Positions 10,068 through 22,016 of a DNA stretch of 64,000 bases are shown piece after piece. Both the position numbers and the translations under genes were made by a program. The notes under the pieces are model-generated. The model worked only from the letters and a program-made list of their open reading frames with translations. It made no database searches and was not told the DNA's origin. Origin of the DNA: Picochlorum sp. 'celeri' (Eukaryota > Chlorophyta > Trebouxiophyceae); contig JAACMV010000016.1 of the NCBI GenBank assembly GCA_010909725.1, positions 1 through 64,000 on the forward strand, written 5' to 3'. The stretch's first letter is position 1, and each line of letters opens with the position of its first letter.

Positions 10068-11427
10068 TTAAGCGCATTCGCCTTGCTGCTCGAGCTGGAA
10101 TTGTTTCCTGCCCTTCTCCACCGAATCCTTCACGAGTTGAGCAAAATCCACGCCGGTGACGCTCTTCACCTCGTTGTTCGCCAGGAACGCTTCGTAATAT
10201 GCAGCTGCTGCGTCCTCCCAAAGTGACAGTCCCTCTGCAGCCTGGCCCTCTCTGTACCAGGCTTTGACATTCTGTGGGTCCACTGTGCGTGCCATCCTGG
10301 CATGTGTCAGGGCATCTTCAAAGTGTTTGAGCCGCAGTGATGCTGCCGCAGCATTTGACCACAACGTCGAGTCATCTGTTTTGTGACGCAACCCCTGTTG
10401 ATAATGTCGGTATGCTTGAGAGAAGTCCCCAGACACAAAAGCTTTGTTCCCTTCTGACTTGCAGGCCAGATACTTTTCCTCAGAGGGGTCTTCTGCTCCC
10501 GGGATGATTCCTTCCCTGGGGCGGGCATCGCCTGATTTGATGGCATGAGCAAGAGCTTCGCTTTCCTGCTTCCTGGCCTCTATGTGCTTGCGAACCCGAT
10601 CCTCCACCATCTGCGTGTCCATTGAATCCGCGTTGGTTCCAAACAGCAAGTATTTGACTGCTTCACCGCGCTCCCATTCCGCGGCAATGTCAGCTGGTGT
10701 CTTGTTTTCGACATTTTTCAAATCAGGAGTTGCACCGTGGTCCAAAAGAGCCCGAATCAATTTTGTGTTCCCCATCTCTCCGGCAACATGGAGGGCAGTA
10801 AACCCACCAGGCCCTGCCGAGTCAGGTTTGGCGCCCCCCTGCAGAAGGGCGAGTGCAATATTTATATACGTCTCCGATAGCACCTCATCTGACTGCGCCT
10901 TCATGGCCGCCATAGCACTGAGGAAGAAGAGAAGTGGTAGATCATCCTTGGTCTTTGCATTGGGATCTGCCCCAGCCTTGAGCAGAATTTCCACGGCTTT
11001 TGCGTCTCCCGACACACTGCTATATACAATACTAAGTTCGCCGTCCAGAGTCGTGTGAACATCCGCTCCAGCCTCCAGCAAAACCTCCAGAATACCTGGG
11101 TCAGACCGCTTCAGAGCAGCAGCAAACGCTGTTCTTCCTGCAAAGGCAGTGGGTGGATTGATCAAGGATGCCATCTGAACCATAAAAGTGAAATGCCATA
11201 CCTTTGGTATCTGTTTGGCCAATGACGTCCCGGAACCCGTGGGAGAAGAGGAGGTGGCGAACAACAGTCGCATGCCCATGCGTGACAGCAGTGTGCAGGG
11301 CAGTGCACCCATCTGCATCCCTGTAGTTCCTAAAGAATTCCTCATCGAAATCAAACCTCAGTTTTAAACCCTCGAAGTCATCGAGGCTCGTGGCTTTGGC
11401 CAAGGCAACCACGTGCTCTGGCTCCAT
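10068..11427 (-). CDS. Ankyrin-repeat and TPR protein
   Basis: Exons 11427-11202 and 11137-10068 (64-bp intron) encode 431 residues. The first 250 or so carry ankyrin repeats (DGCTALHTAVTHGHATVVRHLL, GRTAFAAALKRSDPGILEVLLEAGADV, GGFTALHVAGEMGNTKLIRALLDHGATPD). About residues 290-400 form TPR units (AYRHYQQGLRHKTDDSTLWSNAAAASLRLKHFEDAL, the type seen in Hsp90/Hsp70 co-chaperones). No signal peptide or membrane segment is seen. The combination suggests a cytosolic scaffold or co-chaperone; the client is unknown. The start is the ATG of MEPEHVV, because the frame upstream overlaps the neighbouring gene. It is the third of four head-to-tail minus-strand genes. Confidence 0.88.
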
Positions 11428-11497
11428 GACTTTGTTGTAACCTCTTCCTTGAGCGGTTTTCTGTTTCAAATTGAATTCAAAATTTGTACAGTGAATA

Positions 11498-12397
11498 TCA
11501 GGAATCCATTTCATTCAAAACTTTGCTTGCCTCCCGGCTGATCAAAACGGTGACACCCAATGTTGCCAGGGCTCCCACAAAATACAGCAATGCTCCAGGG
11601 AAGGCGGAGGATGTGCCGCCTGCCGTCACTGCTGCCTTGCCCGCAGACCCCAGGATGACGTATGCAAAGGTTCCTGGAAGCATGCCGATCCACGAGGCTA
11701 CGATATACTGCGTGAAAGGGACTTTTGTGAGTCCCAGCGAATAGTTGATCAACGAGTATGGGAAGAGTGGCGACAGCCGCATCAAAAACACCACTTTTGC
11801 CCCCTGAGATGCAATGGCCTTGTCGATAGCGACAAACTTCTCATTCTTTTGGATTGAACTCTCAACATACGACCTCGCAAAGTATCTACCGATGAGAAAG
11901 GCTAGTCCAGCCCCTGTTGTGGCTGCTATGGACACGATGATGCTGCCCAGCCACGGCCCAAAAAGGAATCCTGCCGACACGGTCAGGACCGAGGCCGGCA
12001 CAAATAGTACAGCCGCCACCGCGTATATGATGATAAATACCACTGGTCCTAATACACCAGCCGACGAAACCGTTGATTCAACCAAAGGAACAATGTCTGG
12101 AAGAGCAAGAGCCTCAGAAGGTTGAAGGAGGAGCAGCACAAGCATGCTCGACACAATGGTAGCCGCTCTGCCTACGCTCTTGGGAGCCAACATCGCATTA
12201 TGAGCATGTGGTGGGCACCAGGCACGGGCTTGCTGCACCTCCTGGGGGCCACAGGCGCTGCTCTCGTGCCCCCGCACCAGGTGACGAGCCGGTCTTGTTC
12301 GTGCTTTTCTCGTGCCACCGTGGATCTTCAAACCTCGCCAATTTAAACAGCATATGGTCCATCTGTAGGGCTCGCCAACCAATTGTGCTGGTCTCAT
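11498..12397 (-). CDS. VTT/DedA (TVP38-TMEM64) membrane protein, probably plastid
   Basis: A 299-residue intronless frame. The conserved VTT core runs from about residue 120 to 270: LFVPASVLTVSAGFLFGPWLGSI, then KFVAIDKAIASQGAKVVFLMRLSPLFPYSLINYSLGLTKVPFTQYIVASWIGMLPGTFAYV. About 100 residues before it are basic and Arg/Ala/Ser-rich and then hydrophobic, ending in ALALP. This resembles a plastid transit peptide plus a second targeting segment. Family members are multi-pass proteins, some acting as lipid scramblases or flippases. An inner ATG at 12199 would remove most of the targeting region. A paralogue lies at 45355-46482. Confidence 0.85.
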   Translation of the reverse strand: MRPAQLVGEPYRWTICCLNWRGLKIHGGTRKARTRPARHLVRGHESSACGPQEVQQARAWCPPHAHNAMLAPKSVGRAATIVSSMLVLLLLQPSEALALPDIVPLVESTVSSAGVLGPVVFIIIYAVAAVLFVPASVLTVSAGFLFGPWLGSIIVSIAATTGAGLAFLIGRYFARSYVESSIQKNEKFVAIDKAIASQGAKVVFLMRLSPLFPYSLINYSLGLTKVPFTQYIVASWIGMLPGTFAYVILGSAGKAAVTAGGTSSAFPGALLYFVGALATLGVTVLISREASKVLNEMDS

Positions 12398-12486
12398 GGC
12401 GCTGCACAGAGTCTTGCCACCTTCCGAGAAATTCTTTCCTCGACGCTCTCAACGAAAAATCACCTGCATTATCTTCATTCCAAAGT

Positions 12487-13442
12487 TTATTGCACTTTTT
12501 TCTTTCGGCGTGATCTCAGACATCCGCGAACTAATTTGTACGACCAGATCTGCGATCCGGCCATACCCAGCCCAACCAAGCTCACCATGAACAGTCTCCA
12601 GGGAAACGGGATGGCATGAGAGTCTACCAGCATCTGTTTCATGTACCAGTATATGAGAGGGACTGAGATGACGGATCGCACCAGGACGAAAGAGACTGCA
12701 CCAGGATGACAACCAATGGTTACGGCATGACAAAGGAAGGGTGTGGGAGCATAGTCACCAGTCATCGCACACACCTGTAAAAATGGGAGAGACGAAATGG
12801 AACCACGGAGAAGCCCATTTGTAATCCTTCTTGAGTTCCCTGAGCACGGTAAACGAATTGAATATTGGGGAGGTGATCTCTCCCAGAAAGAACACAAACA
12901 CTGCTGAGACTGCTCCTACTTGCAGCTGTAGCACCGCGTACAAGTACAGCAGCGACAGCGCGTGATGTGCTAAGAAAAGGACATCCCAGTCAAAAAGAAT
13001 TGCATTCAGTGTATCAGAAGCGAGATAGGCGAACGAAAACTGCACCACCTGGTTCTGCAACTCAGTGTTGACATGGTCAAGCTTCCTATCATCCCACTGG
13101 CTGAGGATGGAGCAGCCCGCCAGGATGCAACAGAGGCCGTGTATGCTGCAATAAGGATAACCGCGCGTCAACACGGAGGCACACGCAAGCGAACAAGAAG
13201 TGGAGGCACACGTACAAGGAATTGCAACAGGTGCTGAGCAAAGGGACAGATTTCTTCTTGATGCCGAATACAATTCCATTTAAGAATGCAGCTGCAACAT
13301 AAACTAGGACAAAGAATACAAAGTACGGCACCACACTGTCCCAATGGGGCCCAGCAAACCCCCAAAGCGAACCCGGCACACATGGAGCGAAGGACTCTCG
13401 AATGCCGCTCAATAAAAGTCCTAGTGCAGACCCAAGATCCAT
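12487..13442 (-). CDS. TLC (TRAM-LAG1-CLN8) domain membrane protein
   Basis: Exons 13442-13216, 13145-12775 and 12695-12487 (introns 70 and 79 bp) encode 268 residues with several membrane segments. The central part has the TLC signature: FLAHHALSLLYLYAVLQLQVG followed by FFLGEITSPIFNSFTVLREL and a long transmembrane stretch ending in a basic tail (RSRRKKKVQ, an ER-retention-like end). It resembles the TMEM56/TLCD group more than ceramide synthases, since I see no Lag1 motif with two adjacent His in the LAG1 context. A role in membrane lipid composition is likely. The ATG at 13442 was chosen because the upstream candidate codon is TTG. Confidence 0.8.
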
Positions 13443-13738
13443 TGTGTCGCACAATGATCGATCATGCCATGTAGGTAAAGATACAGTAGTAAAGAATGCG
13501 TATGGTCTATGCGATGAGCCGGCTTCTTCATTCCTGAAGGCGCTTCATCTTGAGGAAGAATTCTTCCTTCGAAGGAAAGATGACCAAAAAAGCTTCGGAG
13601 ACAAATTGGTCCGATTCGCTGGAATGGAACGTTATTAAACAATCTTTCAAATTGTGCAATCGTTCTATCATTTCATAGAACCACAGCTTCTCAACTGAGA
13701 GATCGTTATGGTGATTTTGTGAACCTTGGTTTGCGGCA

Positions 13739-14991
13739 ATGGCTCGAGAGGCTTTAGAGGGCCTCGGGTGGATTCTTCAGGATGATGTGCGTTTATTTAT
13801 AATCTGTGTTACTATATACATCTGAAATATCATTCTTAACGATGCGAAATGTGAACAGGCGCTTGCGGGACTTGGGGACTCTGTGTCACCCGAGGCCCTT
13901 CAGGGGACACTGCTGGACGTGGATATTCGCAAGGTGCGTGCAACTCGAGTACGTCGTATGTTAAGCGAGACCTCATGGTACCATGGCTGTGATGCCTGCA
14001 GATTGGGCGCCCAGCGCTACCGGCAGACATAAACACGGCAAGTTCAATGAAACTCCAGGGCCCCTTGGTATTGCAGATTTCCGGGTTCTGTGATGTGTCT
14101 GGGCCCATTAAGTACAAAGTAGGGACATCATCATCAAAAGATAGAATTATGATGATTCGTTTGACGGATGGCGTGCGTGAATGTAAAGCAATAGAGCATT
14201 GCAGGAGACTCCCAATGCTGAACCCGAAGCATTTGCTGCCAGGTATGAAGGTCAGAGTGCAAGGGTTGGCCGTTCGATTTGGCGTGGTACTGTTGGAAGA
14301 GAAAGGATTCGAGATACTTGGTGGCAACGTTTCAAATCTGGTGGATGCTTACGAGGCTCAACAGCTGTATGGGGGACCAGGGAGGGATGCACAACAGAAC
14401 AAGGAGGACAAGCCTCCGATTTTCAAACCTTTCGACCTCACCAGGGGGCGCAGGAAAGGTAAAGCGTCTGATATCCGGAAAAAGGCAGAACCTCCGCGGG
14501 GCACCAAGTCCGCAGACGAATCCAAGGACCATGCAGCAGGGAGGCAAACGTTGGATGTTCAGAAAGAGCCTTCTGCAAAGATAAAAACCGCGGCAGCACA
14601 GAGCTTATTGCATAGGATGGAAAATAGATCAGGTGAAAGGTCTAGGGGCAGGGGGAGGCGACACAGAGGCGCGGGCGATCATCAGCGGGAGGATGCATCC
14701 ATGACCATGGATGAATGGAATGCTAGACAGGCAGCAAAGGCTGCAGGCGATAGCGACCACGCTCTCGCTCTCGCCATGCAAGAACAATTTGATTTGGAGG
14801 AAAGGCAGCAGGGAGGTGCACAAGAGTTGTCTGCGGATATCTTAGGGGCCCTGTATGCCCATGCGGACGGTTCGGAGAGTGGTCAGCATCACGCTGGCAG
14901 AGGCCGTGGCCACAGTGGTCGTGGCAAAGGTCGCGGTCGTGGCAGATCTCGTGGTGGTCGTGGCAGAGGTCGTGGGCGAAGTCGGCAGTGA
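13739..14991 (+). CDS. RMI1/TDRD3-like OB-fold protein with UIM and RG-rich tail
   Basis: Exons 13739-13786, 13859-13933 and 14002-14991 (introns 72 and 68 bp) encode 370 residues. The N-terminus matches the DUF1767-OB module of RMI1/TDRD3: DVDIRKIGRPALPADIN, then LQGPLVLQISGFCDVSGP and LLPGMKVRVQG. Such proteins bind topoisomerase III and, in TDRD3, RNA-linked TOP3B. About residues 290-310 (DHALALAMQEQFDLEE) look like a ubiquitin-interacting motif. The last 35 residues are GRGRG/SRGG repeats typical of RNA binding. No Tudor domain is present. The divergent neighbour at 13442 leaves a promoter of about 300 bp. Confidence 0.82.
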
Positions 14992-15201
14992 TCAGGGTAT
15001 GTTGGTGGCCACGTGGCCTGCATCGAGGCGCTACCCTTTTGCCCTTCTTTTACTGCCGGGATCCTGACCTGTAGTAGGTTTACCCCACAGACAGCAGGAG
15101 TCCTGCGGGAAGATAGCCGGCTCATTGCGTAACCATGCAGTTTGATTTTAATTTAAGAATTTCTAGACGTGGGAATGTGCCCGATTGGTGAAGACACCAA
15201 G

Positions 15202-16084
15202 ATGGGAAACGGGTCGCAAGCACCCACCGGACATGGGTTAGAGCTGCCCTTTCAAAAGAATCGGTGAGTTGGATTGGTTCTCTGTCGGCTCGATATGACG
15301 CAATGAAATCAATGTGAATGGGTGTCTCTGCAGGGAATGGGCCAAATCGAAGTTGGAGGGGGATCGAGACTACTTTCGTAAACTATCCCAGGCCCAAACA
15401 CCGGACTACCTGTGGATTGGTTGTAGTGACTCTCGTGTGCCAGTACGTGTTTCTATGTGTCTATGATATTTGAGCAATTGATTCTGAAACACATTGTTCG
15501 CCTTGCTCGGAGTGCAGGCAAATCAGTTAATGGGTTTGGAGCCAGGGGAGGTGTTTGTGCAAAGGAATGTTGGAAACTTGGCAACACACAAGGACATGAA
15601 CTGCATGTCCTGCCTCGAATATGGAATAACAGCGCTGAAAGTGAAGCATATTATCATCTGTGGCCACTACAATTGTGGAGCGGTTAGGGCTGCATTGGAG
15701 TTGCCATGCAAGACAGCTGGTCTTGTGAACCTTTGGATCCAAGACATTCGAGAAGTGAGGGACAAGAACGCAGACGAACTTATTGCCCTTGAAAATGGAG
15801 AGGAGAGATGGAAGAAATTGGTAGAACTCAATATTTTGCAACAGGTGTTCAATGTATGCACATCACCAGTTGTGCAACAGGCGTGGGACTTTGGGCAGCC
15901 CCTCTCCATCCATGGGCTTGTGTATTCTCTGAAAGATGGTCTGTTGAAGCCTTTGACGCAGCCAATTACAAGTATCAAAGATTTTGAACACCTAAGATCA
16001 ACAGATCATGCAGATGTGGAGGGCCTGTCAAAATCCATCCTTACACACATGTCGTTTGAGAAGGCCGTCATGAAAAAAAAATAA
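15202..16084 (+). CDS. Beta-carbonic anhydrase
   Basis: Exons 15202-15263, 15334-15442 and 15518-16084 (introns 70 and 75 bp) give 245 residues. The enzyme interconverts CO2 and bicarbonate. Zinc and active-site residues are visible: CSDSR (Cys 51, Asp 53, Arg 55) and [13 protein letters not shown] (His 107, Cys 110), with [13 protein letters not shown] between them. The length fits a bacterial-type or cytosolic enzyme. No transit peptide is evident, so it is probably cytosolic or mitochondrial. Its stop codon is only 21 bp from the stop of the convergent UBA1 gene. Confidence 0.95.
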
Positions 16085-16105
16085 TTTAATAATTTTATTT
16101 TAGTA

Positions 16106-19100
16106 TTAACGGTATTGTATGGATACTAGAGGAACATCCATGTCCTCACCTTCTTCATCCTCGCATGCAACCACAACATCAAAATGGTTTCTCCATGGGG
16201 GAATGTCAACCTTGGCAACAGTTTTCACCAGGTCGGACATTTTCTCGTTTAACCGTTCCTTGTGCCTTGGGAATATGTTGTTATACAACAAGGCCTGGCC
16301 GCATGAAATAGAGTAGGCTTCCAATCCTTTCTCCTTGAACCAGTTCAACACTTCCGAGACAGTGAGGTCTCCCTGGAGGACCCAGCGGTCCCACAGAGTC
16401 CACGACATGTCTTTGAAATTGAACTTCTGGGGTGGCTTTGGTTCAGCCATGGCAAACAACGGCAAAGCAAGATTGGCGAAGCTGTCCCTGTAAGCTTCTA
16501 ATGGAGCATTTCTGACGACCTTGTACATTTCCAGGCACACCAGCCCTGTGGCCAGGGCGGTTGTCGTGGCAATGGCAGGGATGATTCTTCCTGCAATCAG
16601 CTTGGCCTGCAGCTTGTCCACCTCTGGAATCGAGTAATTTCTTGCCCTCATGTTGGCAAATCCCGAGATGAACTGCATATGGAAATTCGTGTCGTCGTCC
16701 TTTTCAAAGGCAATTGGAGTCAGGCGATAGGAAGGAGGTAACTTCTTTGCAGCCTGGGCCAGTTCCACCACCATTGAATCCAGTTCTTGATGATCTGTAG
16801 ATATTGCACTGTTGCTTTCTGCTTTCGGATCGGTCTCGATCTTCACATTTTCCTTTGGCACAAACTCCTCGACCGGGATTGAAGCTGCAATTTCTACCAT
16901 TTTATTGGCATCACTCGCCCATCCAGGGATGGAAATATTTTGAACCTGAGCTTTAAGTATTGCCGCTGCTTGGATGAAAGACGCGTGGGATTGGTCCGAT
17001 GCATCAAAGTCTAGGGCTTTTGGGAACCTCTTTGGTGCGGACCAGAAGAAAGCTCCAGTCGACGTCTTGGCATCTTCAGGGAACGTGTATGTTAATTGCT
17101 TGATGCGATCATGGAACTGCTGCTGAAATTTCAATCTGGCCCAGCGGATGCACTCATCAAAGTTGCTACAGTAGTCTGTTATCAAAGCATCCACCACCCT
17201 TTTCAGGTTCTCCTTGGCTGCCGCATCACTGCTGTGGGTGATGTCATGAACATACTTTTCAGGATTCTCCAAATAGGCATTTGCATCCGCGGGGGTCTTC
17301 TCCAGAATACCTTCGAATTCTGAGCGAGCAAATGTTAGGCAGTGTTGAATGTTGTGGGGGAAAGAATGCAGCGTGCACATGGGTGCTGACTTTTCTGGAG
17401 GATCCCTGGTTGCTCCATAATTCTCTGTAAGACCCGGCACAATATTTTGGGTGTTGCATTTTGTTCCCAATGTACCACTCTCCAAAAGAGGCTTCCCAAA
17501 GTAAACACAACGAGAATCCACGTATAATCGCGCGTTCACATTGTCCAGGGCATTGACAACCAGGTCCTTGCTTGACCAGAACTGATCGTTGAAGACCTCC
17601 TCTGTTTCTGGAGACACCCGATTCTGCAGAGCCTCAAGGGACAGGTTCGGGTTTATCTTTGTCGCAGCTGCTCCAGCTACGGTTGACTTTGGATTTCCAA
17701 TATCCCAATCGCGGAACTGCACAAAAATCACATCGTTAAAACCTTTCCAAGTCAATGGCACGAAAACAACTTGAGACGTACCAAGAATTGGCGGCTAAGG
17801 TTGCTCTTCTCAATGACATCGTCATCCGTCACCGTTACCTTTCCTGACCCACATGCAACACCCATGCATGCCATGTTCTTCAAAAACTCGCACCCCAAAG
17901 CACCAGCCCCTACAAGGAATATGTTGGAGGACTCGAGCTTCCTTTGCATCGTCTTCCCAAACACTGCGATCTGGTCGTCATAGCGACCACCCTCGGGTGC
18001 GAGTTCTTCCTGGCTCAAAGGCTCCTCCGGCAGACTTTCGATCGAGTCAAAATAAAACCACTGGAAAATAGGGTGGAATTTCCCCGAAGCGGCCTTCACC
18101 ACCTCCTGCCCAACAACTCCTCCGAACGCAGCTGCCATGGGGTTGAGATCGGCACTCCATGTGCTGGCCAGATGGGCCAAGACTTTCTCATCAATGTCCA
18201 CCTTGGACTCTTGGGCAGCCTGATCATTGATTCGTTTCGCTATCTCGATAACGGCATCCGCATCCCCGCGATCTCCTGGCTTGGGGGTTCGTCCCACTGA
18301 GCCCACAAACTCGTCGACTGCCCGAAATCCAAGGTGAAGAAGGGCCGGCCTTTCCAGCTTTGAAAAGTCTGATATCAGGAATTCTCCTGGAGATTCGACG
18401 GATTCTCGGAGAGACTTGAAAGTCAGCGTCTTTGGCTGCTTGACTTGTGTGACAATACCTCCTTTGGTGTATTGGCCAAGAGACGATGAATCCAGATCAA
18501 TCTCCAGAGAATGAGGCTTTGCAGTGAGAACTTTGACCGGACCAGCAGAGTTAAGCTCAGACATGCCCTCTACCTCTGAGAATACCACCAAATCCCCAGG
18601 CTCGAACTCAAGACGGTCATCCTCCACTGATGTCACCAAAGTCGTGCTGCCCTGAGTGATTCCAGCCACAATGCCAGTACGAGGCTCCTCTCCATCCACG
18701 TCGGACACCTCGAACTTGTCCCCAAAATCGCAAAATACGGAAGAAAACACTCCTCGAATGTCAGCTTTGATAAAGGCCTTGCCGTGCTTGCGACAAATAT
18801 CATCCATCCGCACAGCTTCAGCCAAGCTAGTCTGTGTAGCCACCACAACATCAAATCCACTCAAAAACGACTCTGCGAGATCTTCTGACGCGGTCACAAC
18901 CTTGACGGCCGTGTTTAATTCCTGTAACCTGTCCCTACACGCCTCGGCTTTCGGCCTGCCCACATCTCCCTCGGACAGATAGAACTGGGACCCGAGGTGC
19001 CTCACCTCCACCGGCGCAGGATCGTGCAAAGTGACAGATTTAAGGCCAGCCAGAATACTATTTTTGGCTATTTCGACGCCCAAGCCTGACATACCTACGA

Positions 19101-19230
19101 TCAGGACATTTGAGGCAGCCAAACGCCTCATTGATTCCTTGCCATACACAGCAAGCTGCCTGCTGTGCAGGTCCTCGTCGATTTCCACGTTGGCGTTGCC
19201 CACACCATTTTCCATTTCAATGTCAGTCAT
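16106..19230 (-). CDS. UBA1: Ubiquitin-activating enzyme E1
   Basis: This enzyme activates ubiquitin by adenylation and thioester formation for the whole ubiquitin system. Exons 19230-17782 and 17716-16106 (intron 65 bp, GTACGT...CAG) encode 1019 residues, normal for UBA1. Domains in order: inactive adenylation half ([31 protein letters not shown]), active adenylation half ([31 protein letters not shown]), catalytic-Cys half-domain ([16 protein letters not shown]) and the C-terminal ubiquitin-fold domain ending VSIQYR. The start could lie further upstream: ATG 19425 plus an 11-codon exon ending at a GTGCGT donor (intron 19392-19255) would add 19 residues. Confidence 0.95.
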
Positions 19231-19859
19231 TTTCGCCTTTTTACCTTCTTGAGACTGCATGCAAACCACGGGTGTGAGAACGTTTTCGAACTGATCAAAC
19301 GGTTCACAGAAGTCTTGACACGTGCTGCCACGATATCCTTGGAAGCAAACAAAAACAACAAGTTGAGAAGAGACATGCTGTTGAATACGCACTTGAAGTT
19401 GGCACCCTTGTTCACGTTTTGACATGAAAAAGGCCTCGAACCTTCCTACACCGACTGTTACTTCTGCGTCGCTTCCAAGTCTGACACTTGCACAGCAGTT
19501 ATCATCTATTATTACTATTGACTTGGCCTGGGAGGGAATCACGTCACTTGTCTTTGGACAAAAATGTGCGATTTTCATCCATGCCATGGATGGCCAATTG
19601 GCTACTGGCTTGATGGAACAACAGCACACACACGGGGCATTCAGAGGAGGCTGTGGCAAAGAAGCTCTATTATATATATTTATAAATACATGTCCATGGC
19701 AAGAGAAGGGCATATGCTTTGGTGATCAGGAATGCTGGGCAGATTGTTGTTGCATGGCATGTCCCACCACATTTGTCTGTAAACGTGAAACTATCCTGGA
19801 TTGTTGTAGTCTAGAACCATATATATTATTAAATAGAACTTTATATCACATCAAACAGC
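19231..19859. promoter_or_regulatory. Divergent intergenic region, UBA1 / TRM11
   Basis: About 630 bp between two genes reading away from each other. It holds an AT-rich TATATATATTTATA run at about 19670-19686 and a second AT-rich tract at about 19820-19835, just before the TRM11 start. It may include the alternative first exon of UBA1 (19393-19425). I see no other gene. Confidence 0.4.
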
Positions 19860-21466
19860 ATGAAGATACTGGATTCGCATAATGTGAGGGTGGAAGAGCT
19901 TGAAAGGTGTGTGGACTTTGAAGGCGTTGAAACTGGAGTGGCTGGGATACACATCGTTGATGCGGGGTCGACATTGCCCGATAGGAGGAGGTATCTTTGT
20001 TTCTTCAACCACAGACACCTCAGTTTTCGCCTAGCAGAGGTGGAGGCGGCGGCAGAGTTGTTGTACGGTACGTCCTTGTGATGTCGACTGGCGTGCCCTC
20101 TCTTGTTTGTGGAAATCCGCAGGATTGCGTGACAGCAAATTTTGTGTACCCTCCAGGATCGACACATGCACCAGATGGATTGCCTGTGATTGTATGGGAA
20201 GAGCCTGGTGATGGACTGGTAGCATCTTCCTTCTGGTACTTTCATGTCCACGTAGACTTTGGAGGTGATGACATGATGTCCAGGCTCGCCAACGATTGCC
20301 TCCTTGTCAAGTGCATTCTAGATATTTGGGGTGAAGGGCTCACGCTCCTTGAAACACAAGAAATGGTTGGGAAATACGATCCTGAGGTGAAACGTTTGTA
20401 CTCTGGAGAGGATCAGAGTTTCAAATTTGTCATAGATGGATGGGGCACTGCCATCTCTCATGATGAGAAGCTTGCAATCATCGATTCTTTCGAGCAGTAT
20501 ACCGGATTCAAGGGTCCTATACGCATGAAAGATCCTATGCATTTATATTGGGTGATCATTGCACGGCCAAGCAAGCACAGCACCGTCCCGGGACGGAGGC
20601 CTTGGTATGCCTTTGGAAGGCAGGTGGGTGTCAACGAGGCGAGGGGACCACTCCTCCAAAAGTACGACCTGAAGAAGCGCCGGTACCTTGGCCCGACAAC
20701 AATGGATTCTGAACTGGCCTTCATTATGTGTACTTTGTGTAGTGTGAGGAAATCCTCCTTTGTCGTCGATCCATTTGTGGGCACTGGTGGCCTCCTTGTC
20801 CCTGCAGCTGCACGGGGTGCCATCACCTTTGGCATGGACATCGACATGCGAGTGATCAAAATTGGAAAGAAGGACAGACAGGGCAATGCTGTAAATGTCT
20901 GGACGAATTTCAAGGATTATAACCTGGCGAGTCCTGTGGGACTTGTTCGCGCAGATATTGACAGAAATCCGTTCAGGGCTGGCCTCACAGACATGTTTGA
21001 TGTCATACTGGCAGATCCGCCATACGGAGTGCGTGCGGGGGGTAGGAAAAGCAAGAGCGACCCAAACTCTAAAATAACTGATCGAGATACTCATATCCCT
21101 AGCACGGCCCCGTATCCACTCGCGGAGTGCCTAATGGATCTCTTGGAGTGGTCTGCAAAGGTCCTGGTAATCGGGGGACGACTAGGATATTGGCTGCCTT
21201 GCCTCCCGGCATCATCGGAAGACGAGCTTCCTAGACATCCAATGCTCAAAATGAAATACAATTGCGAGCAAGTTCTTGGGAGGTACAGCAGGCGGCTGGT
21301 GATCATGGAAAAGATAAGGCATCATGATCCTCTGGAGGTTGACAGGTATTTTAGGGACAATCCCATGCCCGAAAAAATGGCCATAGATGAGCTGTGGGAT
21401 GTGGTGTATGCTCCTGCAGATCCTTCACAGGAGAAGAAGCCCATTTTTCGTTCGAAAACAGTCTAA
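19860..21466 (+). CDS. TRM11: tRNA (guanine-10-N2)-methyltransferase, TRM11 family
   Basis: This is the catalytic subunit that methylates G10 of tRNAs, together with TRM112. Exons 19860-20067 and 20136-21466 (68-bp intron) give 512 residues. The N-terminal THUMP-like part includes RYLCFFNHRHLSFRLAEVEA. Next come FGRQVGVNEARGPLLQKYDLKKRRYLGPTTMDSELAF, motif I FVVDPFVGTGGLLVPAAARG, and the catalytic DPPYGVRAGGRK; the NCEQVLGRYSRRLVIMEK end is typical of TRM11. The acceptor was placed at 20135 because it restores frame with a 68-bp intron; an acceptor nine bases earlier does not. Its stop is 2 bp from the stop of the next gene. Confidence 0.92.
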
Positions 21467-21468
21467 AA

Positions 21469-22016
21469 TTACAATGCTGCCACAAACTCAATGATATGCC
21501 TCTCCAACTTGTCTGCTGTCACTCTAGGCGAGGTTCTCGGTATGATTGCCTGCATGCATGAACGGTGGGACAAGTACGTAGATACGACGATTCTTTGTCA
21601 TTTTATATGATGATAGATACCAGTATAAATACCATTCGGCGCACCTCTCCACCTTGCTGAAGCTCGACAGCCATGACTGGAACCTGCATTGCATACTTTT
21701 CATCCCAGGCTGGGTTTGTCTTGACATCTCTCACCTCGATTTCAAACCCATTCAGCGCGCTTCCTGTAAAAGGTGCTCTATCTAATATACCGGATACCTT
21801 GTCCTTGAGCCCATCGCACAGAGGACAATCGTCCTTGCTGTAAATGATAATCTTCTGTTCCGACAGTGACGCTGCGAGTGAACAGATGGGCAGACCTGCC
21901 GTGCTGCGAGGAAAGCTCCTGATAGCGAATGGATGACGATGTTGCAACGTGTTTCCCATGAACGAATGCAATCGACGCCCTGTCTGCGTCCTGGTCAGAA
22001 GTTTTTGGACGACCAT
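21469..22016 (-). CDS. Glutaredoxin-like (DUF836 family) protein, organelle-targeted
   Basis: Exons 22016-21633 and 21549-21469 (83-bp intron) encode 154 residues. The core reads KIIIYSKDDCPLCDGLKDKV, a thioredoxin-fold CxxC (CPLC) typical of the glutaredoxin-like DUF836 group, then VRDVKTNPAWDEKYAMQVPVMAVE with the cis-Pro region. The second exon supplies PRTSPRVTADKLERHI. About 50 residues precede the core and are Arg/Ser/His-rich with almost no acidic residues, so an organelle transit peptide is likely. The substrate is not known for this group. Confidence 0.85.

Noticed and set aside
11428..11514. Longer start for the ankyrin-TPR protein (upstream in-frame ATG at 11514).
   Set aside because: It would overlap the VTT coding end by 17 bp and adds a stretch without ankyrin features; the ATG at 11427 is simpler.
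13443..13454. Earlier start of the TLC protein.
   Set aside because: The codon is TTG; the first in-frame ATG is at 13442.
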